A stretch of DNA of 64,000 bases from Piscinibacter sp. (GCA_019635485.1 JAHBZL010000007.1:62001-126000), one strand, 5' to 3'. Shown: positions 8,757 through 17,637, counted from the first letter of the stretch. Numbers and translations are program-made. Notes: generated by a model not told the origin, from the sequence alone.

Positions 8757-8944
8757 GGCGTTCTCCGGTTGCCGGTGTCGTGTCGTTGGCGGCCAGTCTC
8801 CGCGAGGCCCTTAAACACCGTGAGAACCCCGAACCACGGTCGGTAACAGTGCGTCAACCGTCCGTATCGGCACCGTGACGACGGTCCGGCGCTTGACAGC
8901 GCGCAAGCCCTGCGGGGCCGCGCTTCGGTACGTTCGCCCCTGAC

Positions 8945-9652
8945 ATGTCCGCTTGCCCAGAAGTCGATCCGCGCCACCTGTGGACGGTGGAAGCCCTGTC
9001 CGGGCCGGAGCTGCACTGCCTGCTCCGGCGCGCCGCGCGCCTGCGCGAGACGGCCGGCGACGCACCGCTGCGCGGTCGCAACCTGGCCCTGCTGTGCGAC
9101 GACGACGGTCCGGACGACGGCTCGGCGGCCCTGCAGCATGCCGCCAGCGCACTCGGCGCGCAGGTCGCCCGGCTGCGCGCCGGCGACGCCTGCGCCCGCG
9201 ACGGCCGGATCGACCGGCCGACCATCCGCCTGCTCGGCCGGCTCTACGACGCGATCGACTGCAACGGCCTGCCCGCGGAGCAGCTGGAGGCGATCCGGCA
9301 GGAGGCCGGCGTGCCCGTCTTCAACGGCCTCGGCCGTCGCGACCATCCGTCGCGCACGCTGGGCGAGCTGTTCGGGCTGCTGGGTGGCAGCGGGCGGCCG
9401 CTCGAGTCGCTGCGCCTGGCCTACCTGGGCGATCCGTCGTCGGACTGCGCCCGGCGCTGGGCGCACCTGGCGGACAACGGCCGCATGACGCTGCAGTTCG
9501 CCGCGTCGCCGGATGCCGTGGCCGGCCCGCTCGACCTGCTGATCGACGCACGCGACGGCACGCCGCAGCTCAGCCCGGCGGTGCCGGCCGAACAGCGCGA
9601 GGCGAACCGCCGCGTCGCGCTGCAGGCGATGCTCGTGGCGACGATGGCCTAG
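8945..9652 (+). CDS. Degenerate ornithine/aspartate carbamoyltransferase-like protein
   Basis: 235 residues. The sequence can be followed along ornithine carbamoyltransferase: LSGPELHCLLRRAARLR, GRNLALLC, LGAQVARL, LLGRLYDAIDC and VPVFNGLGRRDHPSRTLGELFGL match the equivalent helices and strands of the carbamoyl-phosphate domain. The catalytic S-T-R-T-R loop is absent (the place reads DDDGPDDGS), and the HPCQ loop has become HPSR. The second domain is short, so the protein is about 70-100 residues shorter than real enzymes. It is probably not an active transferase. The intact open frame, normal base use and good start suggest it is maintained and may be regulatory or structural. It diverges from the Crp/Fnr gene with a 188-bp gap. 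Confidence 0.7.
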   Translation: MSACPEVDPRHLWTVEALSGPELHCLLRRAARLRETAGDAPLRGRNLALLCDDDGPDDGSAALQHAASALGAQVARLRAGDACARDGRIDRPTIRLLGRLYDAIDCNGLPAEQLEAIRQEAGVPVFNGLGRRDHPSRTLGELFGLLGGSGRPLESLRLAYLGDPSSDCARRWAHLADNGRMTLQFAASPDAVAGPLDLLIDARDGTPQLSPAVPAEQREANRRVALQAMLVATMA

Positions 9653-9673
9653 GGTCGTGCCCCGGACAACCGC

Positions 9674-10015
9674 TCAGCGCGGGCCGGCACCGCGGGCCAC
9701 GCGCTCGAGCAGTTCGCGTGCCTGCCGCTCGGCCGCCACGGCCGCGTCCAGCGGCGAACGCAGCAGCCCGGCCTGGGCGTAGTTCATGTTCTCGTACAGC
9801 TGCGCGGCGGCCGGGTGCGCGCCGAGCACCGCCTCCAGTGCATCGGCCGGCAGATCCGGCTCGGCCAGCGCGCGCCGCAGGCGCTCGACCACCGTGCGGT
9901 GGGCATCGGCGTCGATGCGCCCGGGGCGGCGCTCCAGCCGCTCCAGCAGCCCTGCGAGAACGATCACGGTCTCGACGGCGGCACGCCCGCGCTGGGCATC
10001 GATCGGTGTGGACAT
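9674..10015 (-). CDS. Conserved-looking hypothetical protein, helical
   Basis: 113 residues from an ATG at 10015 preceded by GGAG at a usual distance; an upstream in-frame ATG at 10066 has no such site. The protein is almost all predicted helix, with a central ALEAVLGAHPAAAQLYENMNYAQAGLL and a C-terminal charged helix. There is no signal peptide or membrane span. I recognise no family. It converges with the carbamoyltransferase-like gene (21-bp gap) and lies 89 bp downstream of the isocitrate dehydrogenase gene on the same strand, so a shared transcript is possible. Confidence 0.55.
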   Translation of the reverse strand: MSTPIDAQRGRAAVETVIVLAGLLERLERRPGRIDADAHRTVVERLRRALAEPDLPADALEAVLGAHPAAAQLYENMNYAQAGLLRSPLDAAVAAERQARELLERVARGAGPR

Positions 10016-10104
10016 CTCGGCTCCGGCAGTCTGGCCGGCCGGAAACGCTCCGGCCGCCCCATGCAACTGCGGGCGCCGGCGCGCGGTTCAAGCCCGCGGA
10101 ACGT

Positions 10105-11136
10105 TCACCCGTTCACGATCCGGGCGACCAGCGCGCGGCTGAACTCGCCGGTCGAGGCCTTGCCCCCCAGGTCGCCGGTGCGGACCTGGTCGACGTTCAG
10201 GGTCGCATCGATCGCCGTGCGCAACCGGTCGCCGAGGTCCTTGCGCTGCACGTGGTCCAGCATCATCGCGGCGGCCAGCATCAGCGCGACCGGGTTCGCC
10301 TTGCCCTGGCCGGCGATGTCCGGCGCCGAGCCGTGCACGGCCTCGAAGATCGCGGCGTCGGTGCCGATGTTCGCGCCGGGCGCCATGCCCAGGCCTCCGA
10401 CCAGGCCGGCCACCAGGTCGGACAGGATGTCGCCGAACAGGTTGGTGGTGACGATCACGTCGAACTGCCACGGGTTCAGCACCAGCTTCATCGCGCAGGC
10501 GTCGACGATCACCGTCTCCATGCCGATGCGGCCCTGGTACTTCTGCTCGTACAGCTGCTCGGCCGTCTCCTTGAAGATGCCGGTCAGCGCCTTCATGATG
10601 TTGGCCTTGTGCACGATCGTCACCTTCTTGCGGCCGGTGGCGACCGCGTACTCGAAGGCGTAGTCGAGGATGCGCCGGCAGCCGGCGCGGGTGTTGATGC
10701 CGGTGGCCATCGCGACGGCATGCGGATCGTCGTCGATCTGCACGTAGTGCTCATGGCCGATGTACAGGCCCTCGAGGTTCTCGCGCACCACCACCAGATC
10801 GATCTTGTCGAAGCGCCCGCCGGGCACGATGGTGCGCGCCGGGCGCAGGTTGGCGTACAGCTTGAACTCCTCGCGCAGGCGCACGTTGGAGCTGCGGTAG
10901 CCGCCGCCCGAGGGCGTCTCGAGCGGGCCCTTCAGGGCCAGACGCGTCTTGCGGATGCTGTCCAGCGTCGCCGCCGGCAGCGGGTCGCCGCTGGCCTTCA
11001 CGCCACCCAGTCCCGCGACCTGGCGATCCCATTCGAACGGCGCCTGGAGCGCGTCGAGGGCGGCGAGCGTCGCGTCGACGATCTCCGGGCCGATGCCGTC
11101 GCCTTCGATCAGCGTGGCGGGAATGGTCTGGGGCAT
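10105..11136 (-). CDS. NAD-dependent isocitrate dehydrogenase (isocitrate/isopropylmalate family)
   Basis: 343 residues, full length for the homodimeric family. It should oxidise isocitrate to 2-oxoglutarate and CO2 with NAD in the citric acid cycle. Visible features are the nucleotide/start motif IEGDGIGPEI, the substrate-binding region RSSNVRLREEFKLYANLRPAR, the Lys/Asn motif VHKANIMK, and the metal/NAD motif TNLFGDILSDLVAGLVGG followed by HGSAPDIAGQGKANP. The S-x-N-x-x-L/V-R arrangement and the LYANLRP context favour isocitrate over isopropylmalate as substrate, although tartrate or homoisocitrate dehydrogenases share much of this. It is monocistronic or leads into the small gene downstream. 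The ATG follows a GGAGGAA-like site on the minus strand. Confidence 0.85.
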   Translation of the reverse strand: MPQTIPATLIEGDGIGPEIVDATLAALDALQAPFEWDRQVAGLGGVKASGDPLPAATLDSIRKTRLALKGPLETPSGGGYRSSNVRLREEFKLYANLRPARTIVPGGRFDKIDLVVVRENLEGLYIGHEHYVQIDDDPHAVAMATGINTRAGCRRILDYAFEYAVATGRKKVTIVHKANIMKALTGIFKETAEQLYEQKYQGRIGMETVIVDACAMKLVLNPWQFDVIVTTNLFGDILSDLVAGLVGGLGMAPGANIGTDAAIFEAVHGSAPDIAGQGKANPVALMLAAAMMLDHVQRKDLGDRLRTAIDATLNVDQVRTGDLGGKASTGEFSRALVARIVNG

Positions 11137-11520
11137 GGGGTTCCTCCGGGCAGCAGGTCAAGAATCTTCGGGCGGGACAGGCGCTCCGTCCCGTCGGTCG
11201 GCGTCACCCCGTCCCGTCCGCGCGGGCGCGCCGGCCGGACGCCACGCAACTCCCGCGCCAGCCGGGGACCGGATCGATCCCGACCGCGCCGGCTTGAGCG
11301 CCGGGCCCCACGTCGCGCCAGCACGTCGGGGATGCGTCTCCTCTGCCCGGGCGGCATGCGCTCACTTCCGGCATTAGCGAGGACTGGGCGCGGTGACATG
11401 GACGGCCACATTATCGCTGCGCCACAGCCAGGGTTTCGGCCGACGGGGCACGTCGAAAGTCCTACACTCCCCCTCTCCCTCATAAATGAGAGGGAGCGTG
11501 GCATCAGTGAGAGGACCTGC
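11137..11520. other. 384-bp intergenic region between divergent genes
   Basis: This is the longest gene-free stretch of the window. It separates the isocitrate dehydrogenase gene (minus strand) from the orphan gene at 11521 (plus strand) and must hold both promoters. I found no convincing reading frame, RNA gene or consensus -35/-10 pair. The right end is slightly richer in A and T and contains the hairpin listed separately at 11473-11496. Confidence 0.6.
11473..11496 (+). promoter_or_regulatory. Imperfect inverted repeat in the leader of the orphan gene
   Basis: Two 11-base arms, 11473-11483 (CTCTCCCTCAT) and 11486-11496, are separated by AA. Pairing from the inside gives five perfect pairs, one mismatch, then five pairs including one G-U. 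The arms end 24 bp before the ATG at 11521, with a GAGAGG ribosome binding site in between. It could be an operator or an RNA hairpin; it lacks a T-run, so it is not a standard terminator. Confidence 0.4.
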
Positions 11521-12054
11521 ATGAAGCTCAGAGACGTCGTTATCTTCTCAGGGGAGCAATTCGAGGTGCCCGAAGGCATCCAGCGCATCGACTACCGGGC
11601 CACCCACGGCTGGCAGCTCCGCTACGGCGGCACCAAGCTGTTCTCGGATTTCACGCCGGACGGCAGCGGCGCTGCCGCCGCGCTGGAGAAGGCGACCCGC
11701 GAGCTGCTGGCGCGCATCGCCAAGCTGCCGGCGCCTTCCAAGCTGCAGAAGGAGCCGAACGAGAACAAGGCCAACGACTTGCCGGTCGGCATCTCCGGCC
11801 CGATCGTGCGCACGCGCCGCAACTCCGGCCTGCGCGACTGCAGCCTGCTGGTCTCGGTGCCGCGCTACGGCGAGAAGCCGCGCCGGCGCACGGTCTACAT
11901 CGGCACCGAGAACACCTACACGGTGCAGAAGTTCCGGGCCGCACTGGACCGCGCGATCGAGATCCGCGCCGAAGCCGAGGAGGTCTACCAGCGCGAGGCG
12001 ACGCGTGCCAAACGGGCCGCCGGCCGCGCGCTGCGTGCTGCGCGCAAGAGCTAG
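11521..12054 (+). CDS. Orphan basic protein of unknown function
   Basis: 177 residues. GAGAGG lies 6 bp ahead of the ATG. The protein has an N-terminal beta-rich part (HGWQLRYGGTKLFSDF), a helical stretch (residues ~55-75), a second beta-rich part with YIGTENTYTVQKF, and a very basic helical tail (REATRAKRAAGRALRAARKS). The basic tail and the strand-plus-helix pattern GWQLRYG...ALEKA / RTVYIGTEN...ALDRA, present twice, suggest nucleic-acid binding with two small repeated modules. That is inference; I do not recognise a family. The stop codon overlaps the stop of the convergent maoC-like gene (shared CTAG, 4 bp). Confidence 0.65.
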   Translation: MKLRDVVIFSGEQFEVPEGIQRIDYRATHGWQLRYGGTKLFSDFTPDGSGAAAALEKATRELLARIAKLPAPSKLQKEPNENKANDLPVGISGPIVRTRRNSGLRDCSLLVSVPRYGEKPRRRTVYIGTENTYTVQKFRAALDRAIEIRAEAEEVYQREATRAKRAAGRALRAARKS

Positions 12055-12497
12055 GGCTCTTCCGGGGCCAGTTCGAACAGACTGGTCGCCTCGAGGTCCA
12101 GTACCTCGGCCCCGTGCTGGTTGAAGAGCTGCCAGCGCCAGCGCAGGATGCCCAGCGTCGGCTGGCTGCGGGCGCGGCGCGTCTCGAGCACGGTGGCGCG
12201 CAGCGAGAGCGCATCACCGGGGCGCACGGGATGCGGCCAACGGATCTTCTCGACGCCCGGCGAAGCGAACGATTCCGAGCCCTGCAAGGCCGCCTGAACG
12301 GCCAGCCGCATCGCGATGCCGCAGGTCTGCCAGCCGCTGGCGATCAGCCCGCCGAAACGGCCCTGGCCGGCCGCGGCCGGATCGGTGTGGAACCACTGCG
12401 GGTCCCAGTCGCGCGCGAAGGCGAGCAGTTCGTCCTCGCTCAAGCGGTACGGCCCGGCCTCGATGACGCGGCCGGGTTCGAACTCGGCGAACTTCAT
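12051..12497 (-). CDS. MaoC-like hot-dog-fold dehydratase
   Basis: 148 residues with a hot-dog fold. DWDPQWFHTDPAAAGQGRFGGLIASGWQT contains the Asp and His typical of R-specific enoyl-CoA hydratases (the D-x4-H hydratase 2 motif) and the FGGLIASG turn. It is the last gene of the boxC-boxB-boxA-ech-paaH operon; its ATG overlaps the paaH stop by four bases (ATGA), indicating translational coupling. A role in hydrating an unsaturated acyl-CoA during the lower benzoate pathway is inferred from this position. Family members also act in other CoA pathways, so the substrate is not fixed. The start at 12497 is required by the overlap and gives the typical domain length. Confidence 0.85.
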   Translation of the reverse strand: MKFAEFEPGRVIEAGPYRLSEDELLAFARDWDPQWFHTDPAAAGQGRFGGLIASGWQTCGIAMRLAVQAALQGSESFASPGVEKIRWPHPVRPGDALSLRATVLETRRARSQPTLGILRWRWQLFNQHGAEVLDLEATSLFELAPEEP

Positions 12498-13999
12498 GTG
12501 CGGCGGGCCAGCCAGGGGCTGACGCGGTAGCGCTCGCCGCGGTAGACCGCGTCCAGCGCCTGCAGCACCGCAACGACGCCGGGCACGTCCCAGCCGGCGA
12601 GCCACTCGAACGGCCCGGCCGGGTAGTTCACCCCCAGCTTCATCGCCGCATCGGCTCCGTCCGGCGTGCAGACGCCCTGCAGCACCGCGTCGGCCGCCTC
12701 GTTGATCAGCATCGCGACGGTGCGAGCGACGATCAGCCCGGGCGTATCCGCCAGCGGCAGCGGGGCGACGCCGAGCGCGGCGAGCCACGCCGGTGCCTGG
12801 GCGCGCCAGAGGTCGCTCGCGCCCTCCGCCACCGCATACGCCAGCGCCCCACCGGGCGCACGGCCCAGCGGGCGGTCGAACACCGCGACGTCGGGCGTGC
12901 CGAGGTCGGCGGCGAGGCGGTAAGCCGGGCGGCCATCGGTCAGAACGAGTCGAGCACCGTCCACCGACAGGCCGACCCAGCCGCTGCCGCGCTCACGCGC
13001 CGGCCCCCAGCCCTGCGCGGCCAGGGCCGCACCGGCGGCCTGCTCGAGCCAGTCGGCCACCGGCCCGTCGCCGTGCACGGCCACGGCATGCGCGGTGTCC
13101 GGGGCGCCGTGCACCGCCACGGGCAGCGCAGGCGCCCCGTCCGGATAGCGGTAGAAGCCGCGCCCGCTCTTGCGCCCGAGCAGCCCGCCGTCGACCAGCT
13201 CGCGCTGCAGCAGCGAGGGCGCATAGCGCTTGTCGAAGAAGTTGGCCTCGTAGACCGAACTCGTCACCGAGAAGTTGGTGTCGTGCCCGATCAGGTCCAT
13301 CAGCTCGCAGGGCCCCATGCGGAAGCCCGCGCCTTTCAGGCAGGCGTCCAGCACCTGCGGCTCGGCGGCTTGCTCCAGCAGCAGCGCCAGCGCCTCGGCG
13401 TAGTACGGGCGCGCGATGCGGTTGACGATGAAGCCCGGCGTGCTCTTCGCGTGCACCGGCACCTTGCCCCAGGCCCGGCTCAGCTCGAAGATGGCCTCGG
13501 CCACGGCCGGCGCGGTGGCCAGCCCGCTGACCACCTCCACCAGCTTCATCAGCGGCACCGGATTGAAGAAGTGCATGCCGACCAGCCGTTCCGGGTGCGT
13601 CAGGCCGTTGGCGATCGCGGTGACGCTGATCGACGAGGTGTTGGTGGCGAGCACCGCGCGCGCATCGACGATGCCCTCGAGCTCGCGGAACAGGCTGCGC
13701 TTGGCGTCGAGCCGCTCGACGATCGCCTCGACGACCAGCCCCGCGCCGGCTGCCTCCGCCAGCGCGGCGATCGGCTCGATGCGCGCCAGCGCGCCCTGCG
13801 CCACGTCGGCCGCCAGCTTGCCCTTGGTGACCAGCCCGTCGAGCGTGGCGGCGAGCTTGCGGCGCGCCTCGACGGCAGCGCCGTCGCGCAGGTCGAACAG
13901 CAGCACGCGGTGGCCGGCCTGGGCAGCCACCTGCGCGATGCCGGCGCCCATGATGCCGGCACCGACCACCAGCACGGTGGCGTTGGAGAGCGTGTTCAT
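12494..13999 (-). CDS. paaH: 3-hydroxyacyl-CoA dehydrogenase, PaaH type
   Basis: 501 residues. The N-terminal Rossmann domain starts VLVVGAGIMGAGIAQVAAQAGH with Asp36-like specificity for NAD (LLFDLRD), followed by LATNTSSISVTAIA, GMHFFNPVPLMKLVEVV (catalytic His) and GFIVNRIARPYYAEALALL. A second, degenerate HAD C-terminal domain makes it the long PaaH/PhbB-like form of about 500 residues. The expected reaction is 3-hydroxyadipyl-CoA to 3-oxoadipyl-CoA, known for PaaH in phenylacetate breakdown and required after BoxD in benzoate breakdown. It overlaps the hydratase gene upstream and the MaoC gene downstream by four bases each, so the three are translated as a coupled set. The thiolase that would finish the pathway is not in the window. 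Confidence 0.92.
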   Translation of the reverse strand: MNTLSNATVLVVGAGIMGAGIAQVAAQAGHRVLLFDLRDGAAVEARRKLAATLDGLVTKGKLAADVAQGALARIEPIAALAEAAGAGLVVEAIVERLDAKRSLFRELEGIVDARAVLATNTSSISVTAIANGLTHPERLVGMHFFNPVPLMKLVEVVSGLATAPAVAEAIFELSRAWGKVPVHAKSTPGFIVNRIARPYYAEALALLLEQAAEPQVLDACLKGAGFRMGPCELMDLIGHDTNFSVTSSVYEANFFDKRYAPSLLQRELVDGGLLGRKSGRGFYRYPDGAPALPVAVHGAPDTAHAVAVHGDGPVADWLEQAAGAALAAQGWGPARERGSGWVGLSVDGARLVLTDGRPAYRLAADLGTPDVAVFDRPLGRAPGGALAYAVAEGASDLWRAQAPAWLAALGVAPLPLADTPGLIVARTVAMLINEAADAVLQGVCTPDGADAAMKLGVNYPAGPFEWLAGWDVPGVVAVLQALDAVYRGERYRVSPWLARRT

Positions 14000-14784
14000 G
14001 CGGGAGGAATCCAGTTCGCGGGGCGCTTGGCGAGGAAGGCGGCGAAGCCCTCGCGCGCCTCGTCGGTGCCGCGCACGCGGCTGATGGTCTGCGCGGTCAG
14101 CTCGCGCACCTCGGGCGTGATCGGCCCGACGGCGAGCTGCGCGAACAGCTGCTTGATCTCGGCCTGCGCGGCCGGGCCGCCGGCCAGCAGCTCCTTCACC
14201 GTGGCGTCGACCGCGGCATCGAGCGCGTCGGCCCCGACCACCTGCTGCACGAGGCCGATCGCCAGCGCCTCGGCGGCGCCGATGCGCGTGGTGGTCAGCG
14301 CGAGGCGCCGGGCCTGCCGCTTGCCGACCGCGTTGGTGACGTAGGGGCCGATCACCGCCGGCAGGATGCCGAACTTCGCCTCGCTGACCGAGAAACTCGC
14401 GTTGTCCGCCGCGATCGCGATGTCGCAGGCGCAGGCCAGCCCGACGCCGCCGCCCAGCGCGGCGCCCTGCACACGCGCGACGGTCGGCTTCGGGCAGGAC
14501 TCGATGCGTGCCAGCATGCCGGCGAAGCGCCTTGCGTCAGCCAGGTTCCATTCAGGCGTCGCGCTGCTGGCGCGCTGCATCCACTGCAGATCGGCACCGG
14601 CGCTGAAGTGCTTGCCGTCGCCGGCCAGCACGATCACGCGCACGTTCGCGTCCTCGCCGAGCCTGGCGAACGCCGCGTCGAGCTCGCCGATCATCGCCTC
14701 GTCGAACGCGTTGAACACCGCCGGGCGCGCCATCGTCACGCGCGCGACGCCCGGCGCCGGCCGGCTGATCTGGACCGACACCAT
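13996..14784 (-). CDS. Enoyl-CoA hydratase/isomerase family protein
   Basis: 262 residues, the usual length for crotonases. The oxyanion-hole signatures GKHFSAGADLQWM and RVQGAALGGGVGLACACDIAIA are present, followed by AKFGILPAVIGPYV with a Glu in the region of the catalytic acids. The sequence looks most like the methylglutaconyl-CoA hydratase/LiuC branch, but the operon context (directly after boxA, before paaH) argues for isomerisation or hydration of dehydroadipyl-CoA. Its ATG shares one base with the boxA stop (TGATG), and its stop overlaps the paaH start by four bases. Function in the lower box pathway is inferred from position. Confidence 0.88.
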   Translation of the reverse strand: MVSVQISRPAPGVARVTMARPAVFNAFDEAMIGELDAAFARLGEDANVRVIVLAGDGKHFSAGADLQWMQRASSATPEWNLADARRFAGMLARIESCPKPTVARVQGAALGGGVGLACACDIAIAADNASFSVSEAKFGILPAVIGPYVTNAVGKRQARRLALTTTRIGAAEALAIGLVQQVVGADALDAAVDATVKELLAGGPAAQAEIKQLFAQLAVGPITPEVRELTAQTISRVRGTDEAREGFAAFLAKRPANWIPPA

Positions 14785-16067
14785 CAGTAGGTCTCCAGGT
14801 GCAGGCGGCCGTTCTTCTTGAGAGCAGTGCCGATCGTGTCCCAGTCCAGCCCGGCCTGCTTGGCGATGTCGCGCAGCGCCAGCACGACGCCCTCCTCCAT
14901 CGCCTTCAGGCCGCAGACGTAGAAGTAGGCGTTCGGGTCGGCCAGCAGCGGCGCGAGGTCGGCGGCGCGCTCGCGCATCAGGTCCTGCACGTAGCGCTTC
15001 GGGCTCGCCGGCGTGCGGCTGAACGCGAGGTTGATGTCGATGAAGTCCTTCGGCAGGCTCTGCAGCGGGCCGAAGTACGGCAGCTCCTCCTTCGTGCGCG
15101 CGCCGAAGAACAGCATCAGCTTGCCACCCTCGAACTTGCCGCTCGCGCGCAGGCGCCGGCGCCACTCGGTCATCGCGCGCATCGGCGCGCTGCCGGTGCC
15201 GGTGCAGATCATCACGATGTGGCTCTTCGGGTGGTTCGGCATCAGGAAGCTGCTGCCGAACGGGCCGATCACCTGTACCTTGTCGCCGACCTGCAGGTCG
15301 CACATGTAGTTGCTCGCGACGCCGCGCACCGGCTTGCCCGAGTGGTCCTCGAGCACGCGCTTGATGGTCAGCGAGACGTTGTTGTAGCCCGGCCGCTCGC
15401 CGTTGCGCGGACTCGCGATCGAATACTGCCGCGCATGGTGCGCGCGGCCCTGCTCGTCCACGCCCGGCGGCACGACGCCGATCGACTGGCCTTCGAGCAC
15501 GGGAAACGGCATCGCGCCGAAGTCGAGCACGATGTGGTGCGTGTCGTACTGCTTGCCGACCTCGGTGACGCGCACGTTGCCGACGACGGTGGCGGTGACC
15601 GACTTGTCCGCCGCCTTCGGACCGTACAGGTTCGTGTAGGCGTGCGCCGCCGACCACGGCGGCAGCGTGGTACCGTACTGCGCCGAGCTGAACGCCGTCT
15701 CGCCGCTGACCGCGGCTGGCAGGCTCGGAGCCACCGGCTCGACGGCCGGCTCGGCGTCGGCCGCGACGCCGGAAGCGGCCAGTTCATCGGTGGTCAGCTC
15801 GGCCGGCAGGCTGTCCCAGGTCAGCTGTTCCTCGACGCTGTAGGCGCGCACGATCGGCATCGTGCGCCAGTTGTCGATCGAACCGGTCGGGCACGGCGGG
15901 ATGCAGGCCATGCACAGGTTGCACTTGGCCGCGTCGACGACGTAGTTGCGCGAATCGTGCGTGATCGCCTGCACCGGGCAGGTGGCCTCGCAGGTGTTGC
16001 AGCGGATGCAGATCTCGGGATCGATCAGATGCTGCTTGAGCACCCCCGACTCGGCGGCCATGTCCAT
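14784..16067 (-). CDS. boxA: Benzoyl-CoA 2,3-epoxidase reductase component BoxA
   Basis: 427 residues. BoxA passes electrons from NADPH to the di-iron oxygenase BoxB. The N-terminus holds two 4Fe-4S ferredoxin motifs, Cys20-23-26-30 and Cys49-52-55-59. An acidic, alanine-rich linker (about 85-125) leads to a ferredoxin-NADP reductase module with FAD motif [17 protein letters not shown]-binding [11 protein letters not shown] and the terminal [13 protein letters not shown]. Length and order match characterised BoxA of Azoarcus evansii. The gene lies downstream of boxB after a 122-bp gap that holds a repeat element, and it is translationally coupled to the enoyl-CoA hydratase gene. The oxygen-sensitive clusters fit aerobic or microaerobic use of benzoate. 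Confidence 0.97.
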   Translation of the reverse strand: MDMAAESGVLKQHLIDPEICIRCNTCEATCPVQAITHDSRNYVVDAAKCNLCMACIPPCPTGSIDNWRTMPIVRAYSVEEQLTWDSLPAELTTDELAASGVAADAEPAVEPVAPSLPAAVSGETAFSSAQYGTTLPPWSAAHAYTNLYGPKAADKSVTATVVGNVRVTEVGKQYDTHHIVLDFGAMPFPVLEGQSIGVVPPGVDEQGRAHHARQYSIASPRNGERPGYNNVSLTIKRVLEDHSGKPVRGVASNYMCDLQVGDKVQVIGPFGSSFLMPNHPKSHIVMICTGTGSAPMRAMTEWRRRLRASGKFEGGKLMLFFGARTKEELPYFGPLQSLPKDFIDINLAFSRTPASPKRYVQDLMRERAADLAPLLADPNAYFYVCGLKAMEEGVVLALRDIAKQAGLDWDTIGTALKKNGRLHLETY

Positions 16068-16110
16068 GATGCGTGTCTCCTCGCTGAGATGCGTAGTGTC
16101 TCAGCCAAGC

Positions 16111-16189
16111 AAACGCCGCGGAACCGGCTTCGCCGGGCCGCTGGCGTTGCCCCCTCGAGGGGGTGCGGCGAAGCCGCTACGGGGGTGGG
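16111..16189 (-). repeat. Intergenic repeat element, copy 1 (boxB-boxA gap)
   Basis: This 79-base segment starts on the minus strand directly after the boxB stop. It aligns without gaps to 26241-26319, with 58 of 79 positions identical by hand count. The most conserved part is a central palindrome (CCCCCTCGAGGGGG) followed by CGCCAGCGG and a second small inverted repeat, CCGGCGAAGCCGG. It does not encode a plausible protein. It sits inside an operon, just after a stop codon, in the same orientation relative to transcription as copy 2. Confidence 0.7.
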
Positions 16190-17617
16190 TCAATTGAATC
16201 GGACGTACTCGAAGTCCACGGGCTGGCGGTTGATGCCCATCACCGGCGGCGCGATCCAGTTGGCGAACTTGCCCGGCTCGACGACGCGGCCCATCAGGCC
16301 GGCCACGTAGGCCCGGTCGGTGGCGGAAGGCAGCCACTGGTCGACCTTGGCCGCCCACTCGGCCTCGCTCACCACCTGGCCCTCGGGCGACACCTTCACG
16401 CCCGACAGCGCGCCGATGTTGCGGTGGAAGGCCTTGTGCGGCGTCTTCAACCGGAACGGGATGCCGGCCTTCTCGATCACCTTGTTCCAGCGCTCGACAC
16501 CGGCGATCGAGTCCTTGATGTAGTCGTCGCGCAGCACCTCGTTGAGCGCGTTGAGCATCGGCACTTCCTTCTCGACCAGCTTGCCGCCGACCGCGTTCAG
16601 CACCTTGTAGGTCTGGCCCTTCAGCACATGGTCGTCGGTGCGCTTGCCTTCCTCGAAGCGGCCCTTCAGGCCGGTGCTGTAGAAGGTCGCAGCGTTGCTC
16701 GACTCGTCGGCGCCGAACAGGTCGATCGTCACCGAGAAGTGGAAGTTCAGGTAGCGCTGCAGGGTCGGCAGGTCGATCACACCAGCGGCGCGCAGCTTGG
16801 CCGGGTCGTCGGTCTTCAGCTCGTTCATCGCCGCGCAGGTGCGCTGGATCACGCGGCCGACACCCGACTCGCCCACGAACATGTGGTGCGCTTCCTCGGT
16901 CAGCATGAACTTGGTGGTGCGGGCCAGCGGGTCGAACGAGCTTTCCGCCAGCGCACACAGCTGGAACTTGCCGTCGCGGTCGGTGAAGTAGGTGAACATG
17001 AAGAACGACAGCCAGTCGGGCGTCTCTTCGTTGAACGCCTGCAGGATGCGCGGGTTGTCCTGCTGGCCGCTGCGGCGCTCGAGCAGGGCCTCGCCCTCCT
17101 CGCGGCCGTCGCGGCCGAAGTACTTGTGCAGCAGGTAGACCATCGCCCACAGGTGGCGGCCTTCCTCGACGTTGACCTGGAACAGGTTGCGCAGGTCGTA
17201 CTGGCTCGGGCAGGTGAGGCCCAGGTGGCGCTGCTGCTCGACCGAGGCGGGCTCGGTGTCGCCCTGCGTGACGATGATGCGGCGCAGGTTGGCGCGATAC
17301 TCGCCGGGCACGTCCTGCCAGGCGTCTTCGCCCTTGTGGTCGCCGAAGTGGATCTTGCGGTCCTTCTCGCCCGGGTTCAGGAAGATGCCCCAGCGGTAGT
17401 CCGGCATCTTGACGTGGCCGAACTGCGCCCAGCCCTGCGGGTCGACGCTGACGGCCGTGCGCAGGTAGACGTCGAAGTTCTGCGAGCCGTCCGGCCCCAT
17501 GTCGTTCCACCAGTCGAGGTAGTTCGGCTGCCACTGCTCGAGCGCGCGCTTGAGCGTGCGGTCCTCGGCCAGGTTGACGTTGTTGGGGATCTTCTCGCTG
17601 TAGTCGATCGTGCTCAT
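16190..17617 (-). CDS. boxB: Benzoyl-CoA 2,3-epoxidase oxygenase component BoxB
   Basis: 475 residues. BoxB is a class I di-iron enzyme that epoxidises the ring of benzoyl-CoA using O2 and electrons from BoxA. Iron ligands known for the Azoarcus protein (E120, E150, H153, D211, E240, H243) are found here with a constant offset of two: Glu122, Glu152 and His155 (EEGRH), Asp213 (FTDRD), Glu242 and His245 (EEAHHMFVG). The start at 17617 gives the family length of about 473-475. It is 20 bp downstream of boxC and upstream of boxA in the same operon. Nothing is missing, so the enzyme should be active. Confidence 0.98.
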   Translation of the reverse strand: MSTIDYSEKIPNNVNLAEDRTLKRALEQWQPNYLDWWNDMGPDGSQNFDVYLRTAVSVDPQGWAQFGHVKMPDYRWGIFLNPGEKDRKIHFGDHKGEDAWQDVPGEYRANLRRIIVTQGDTEPASVEQQRHLGLTCPSQYDLRNLFQVNVEEGRHLWAMVYLLHKYFGRDGREEGEALLERRSGQQDNPRILQAFNEETPDWLSFFMFTYFTDRDGKFQLCALAESSFDPLARTTKFMLTEEAHHMFVGESGVGRVIQRTCAAMNELKTDDPAKLRAAGVIDLPTLQRYLNFHFSVTIDLFGADESSNAATFYSTGLKGRFEEGKRTDDHVLKGQTYKVLNAVGGKLVEKEVPMLNALNEVLRDDYIKDSIAGVERWNKVIEKAGIPFRLKTPHKAFHRNIGALSGVKVSPEGQVVSEAEWAAKVDQWLPSATDRAYVAGLMGRVVEPGKFANWIAPPVMGINRQPVDFEYVRFN

Positions 17618-17637
17618 GTCTCGTCCTTGGTGAATCG

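Noticed and set aside
9674-10066. A longer version of the small helical gene starting at 10066.
   Set aside because: No ribosome binding site precedes the upstream ATG, whereas the ATG at 10015 has GGAG at a suitable distance.
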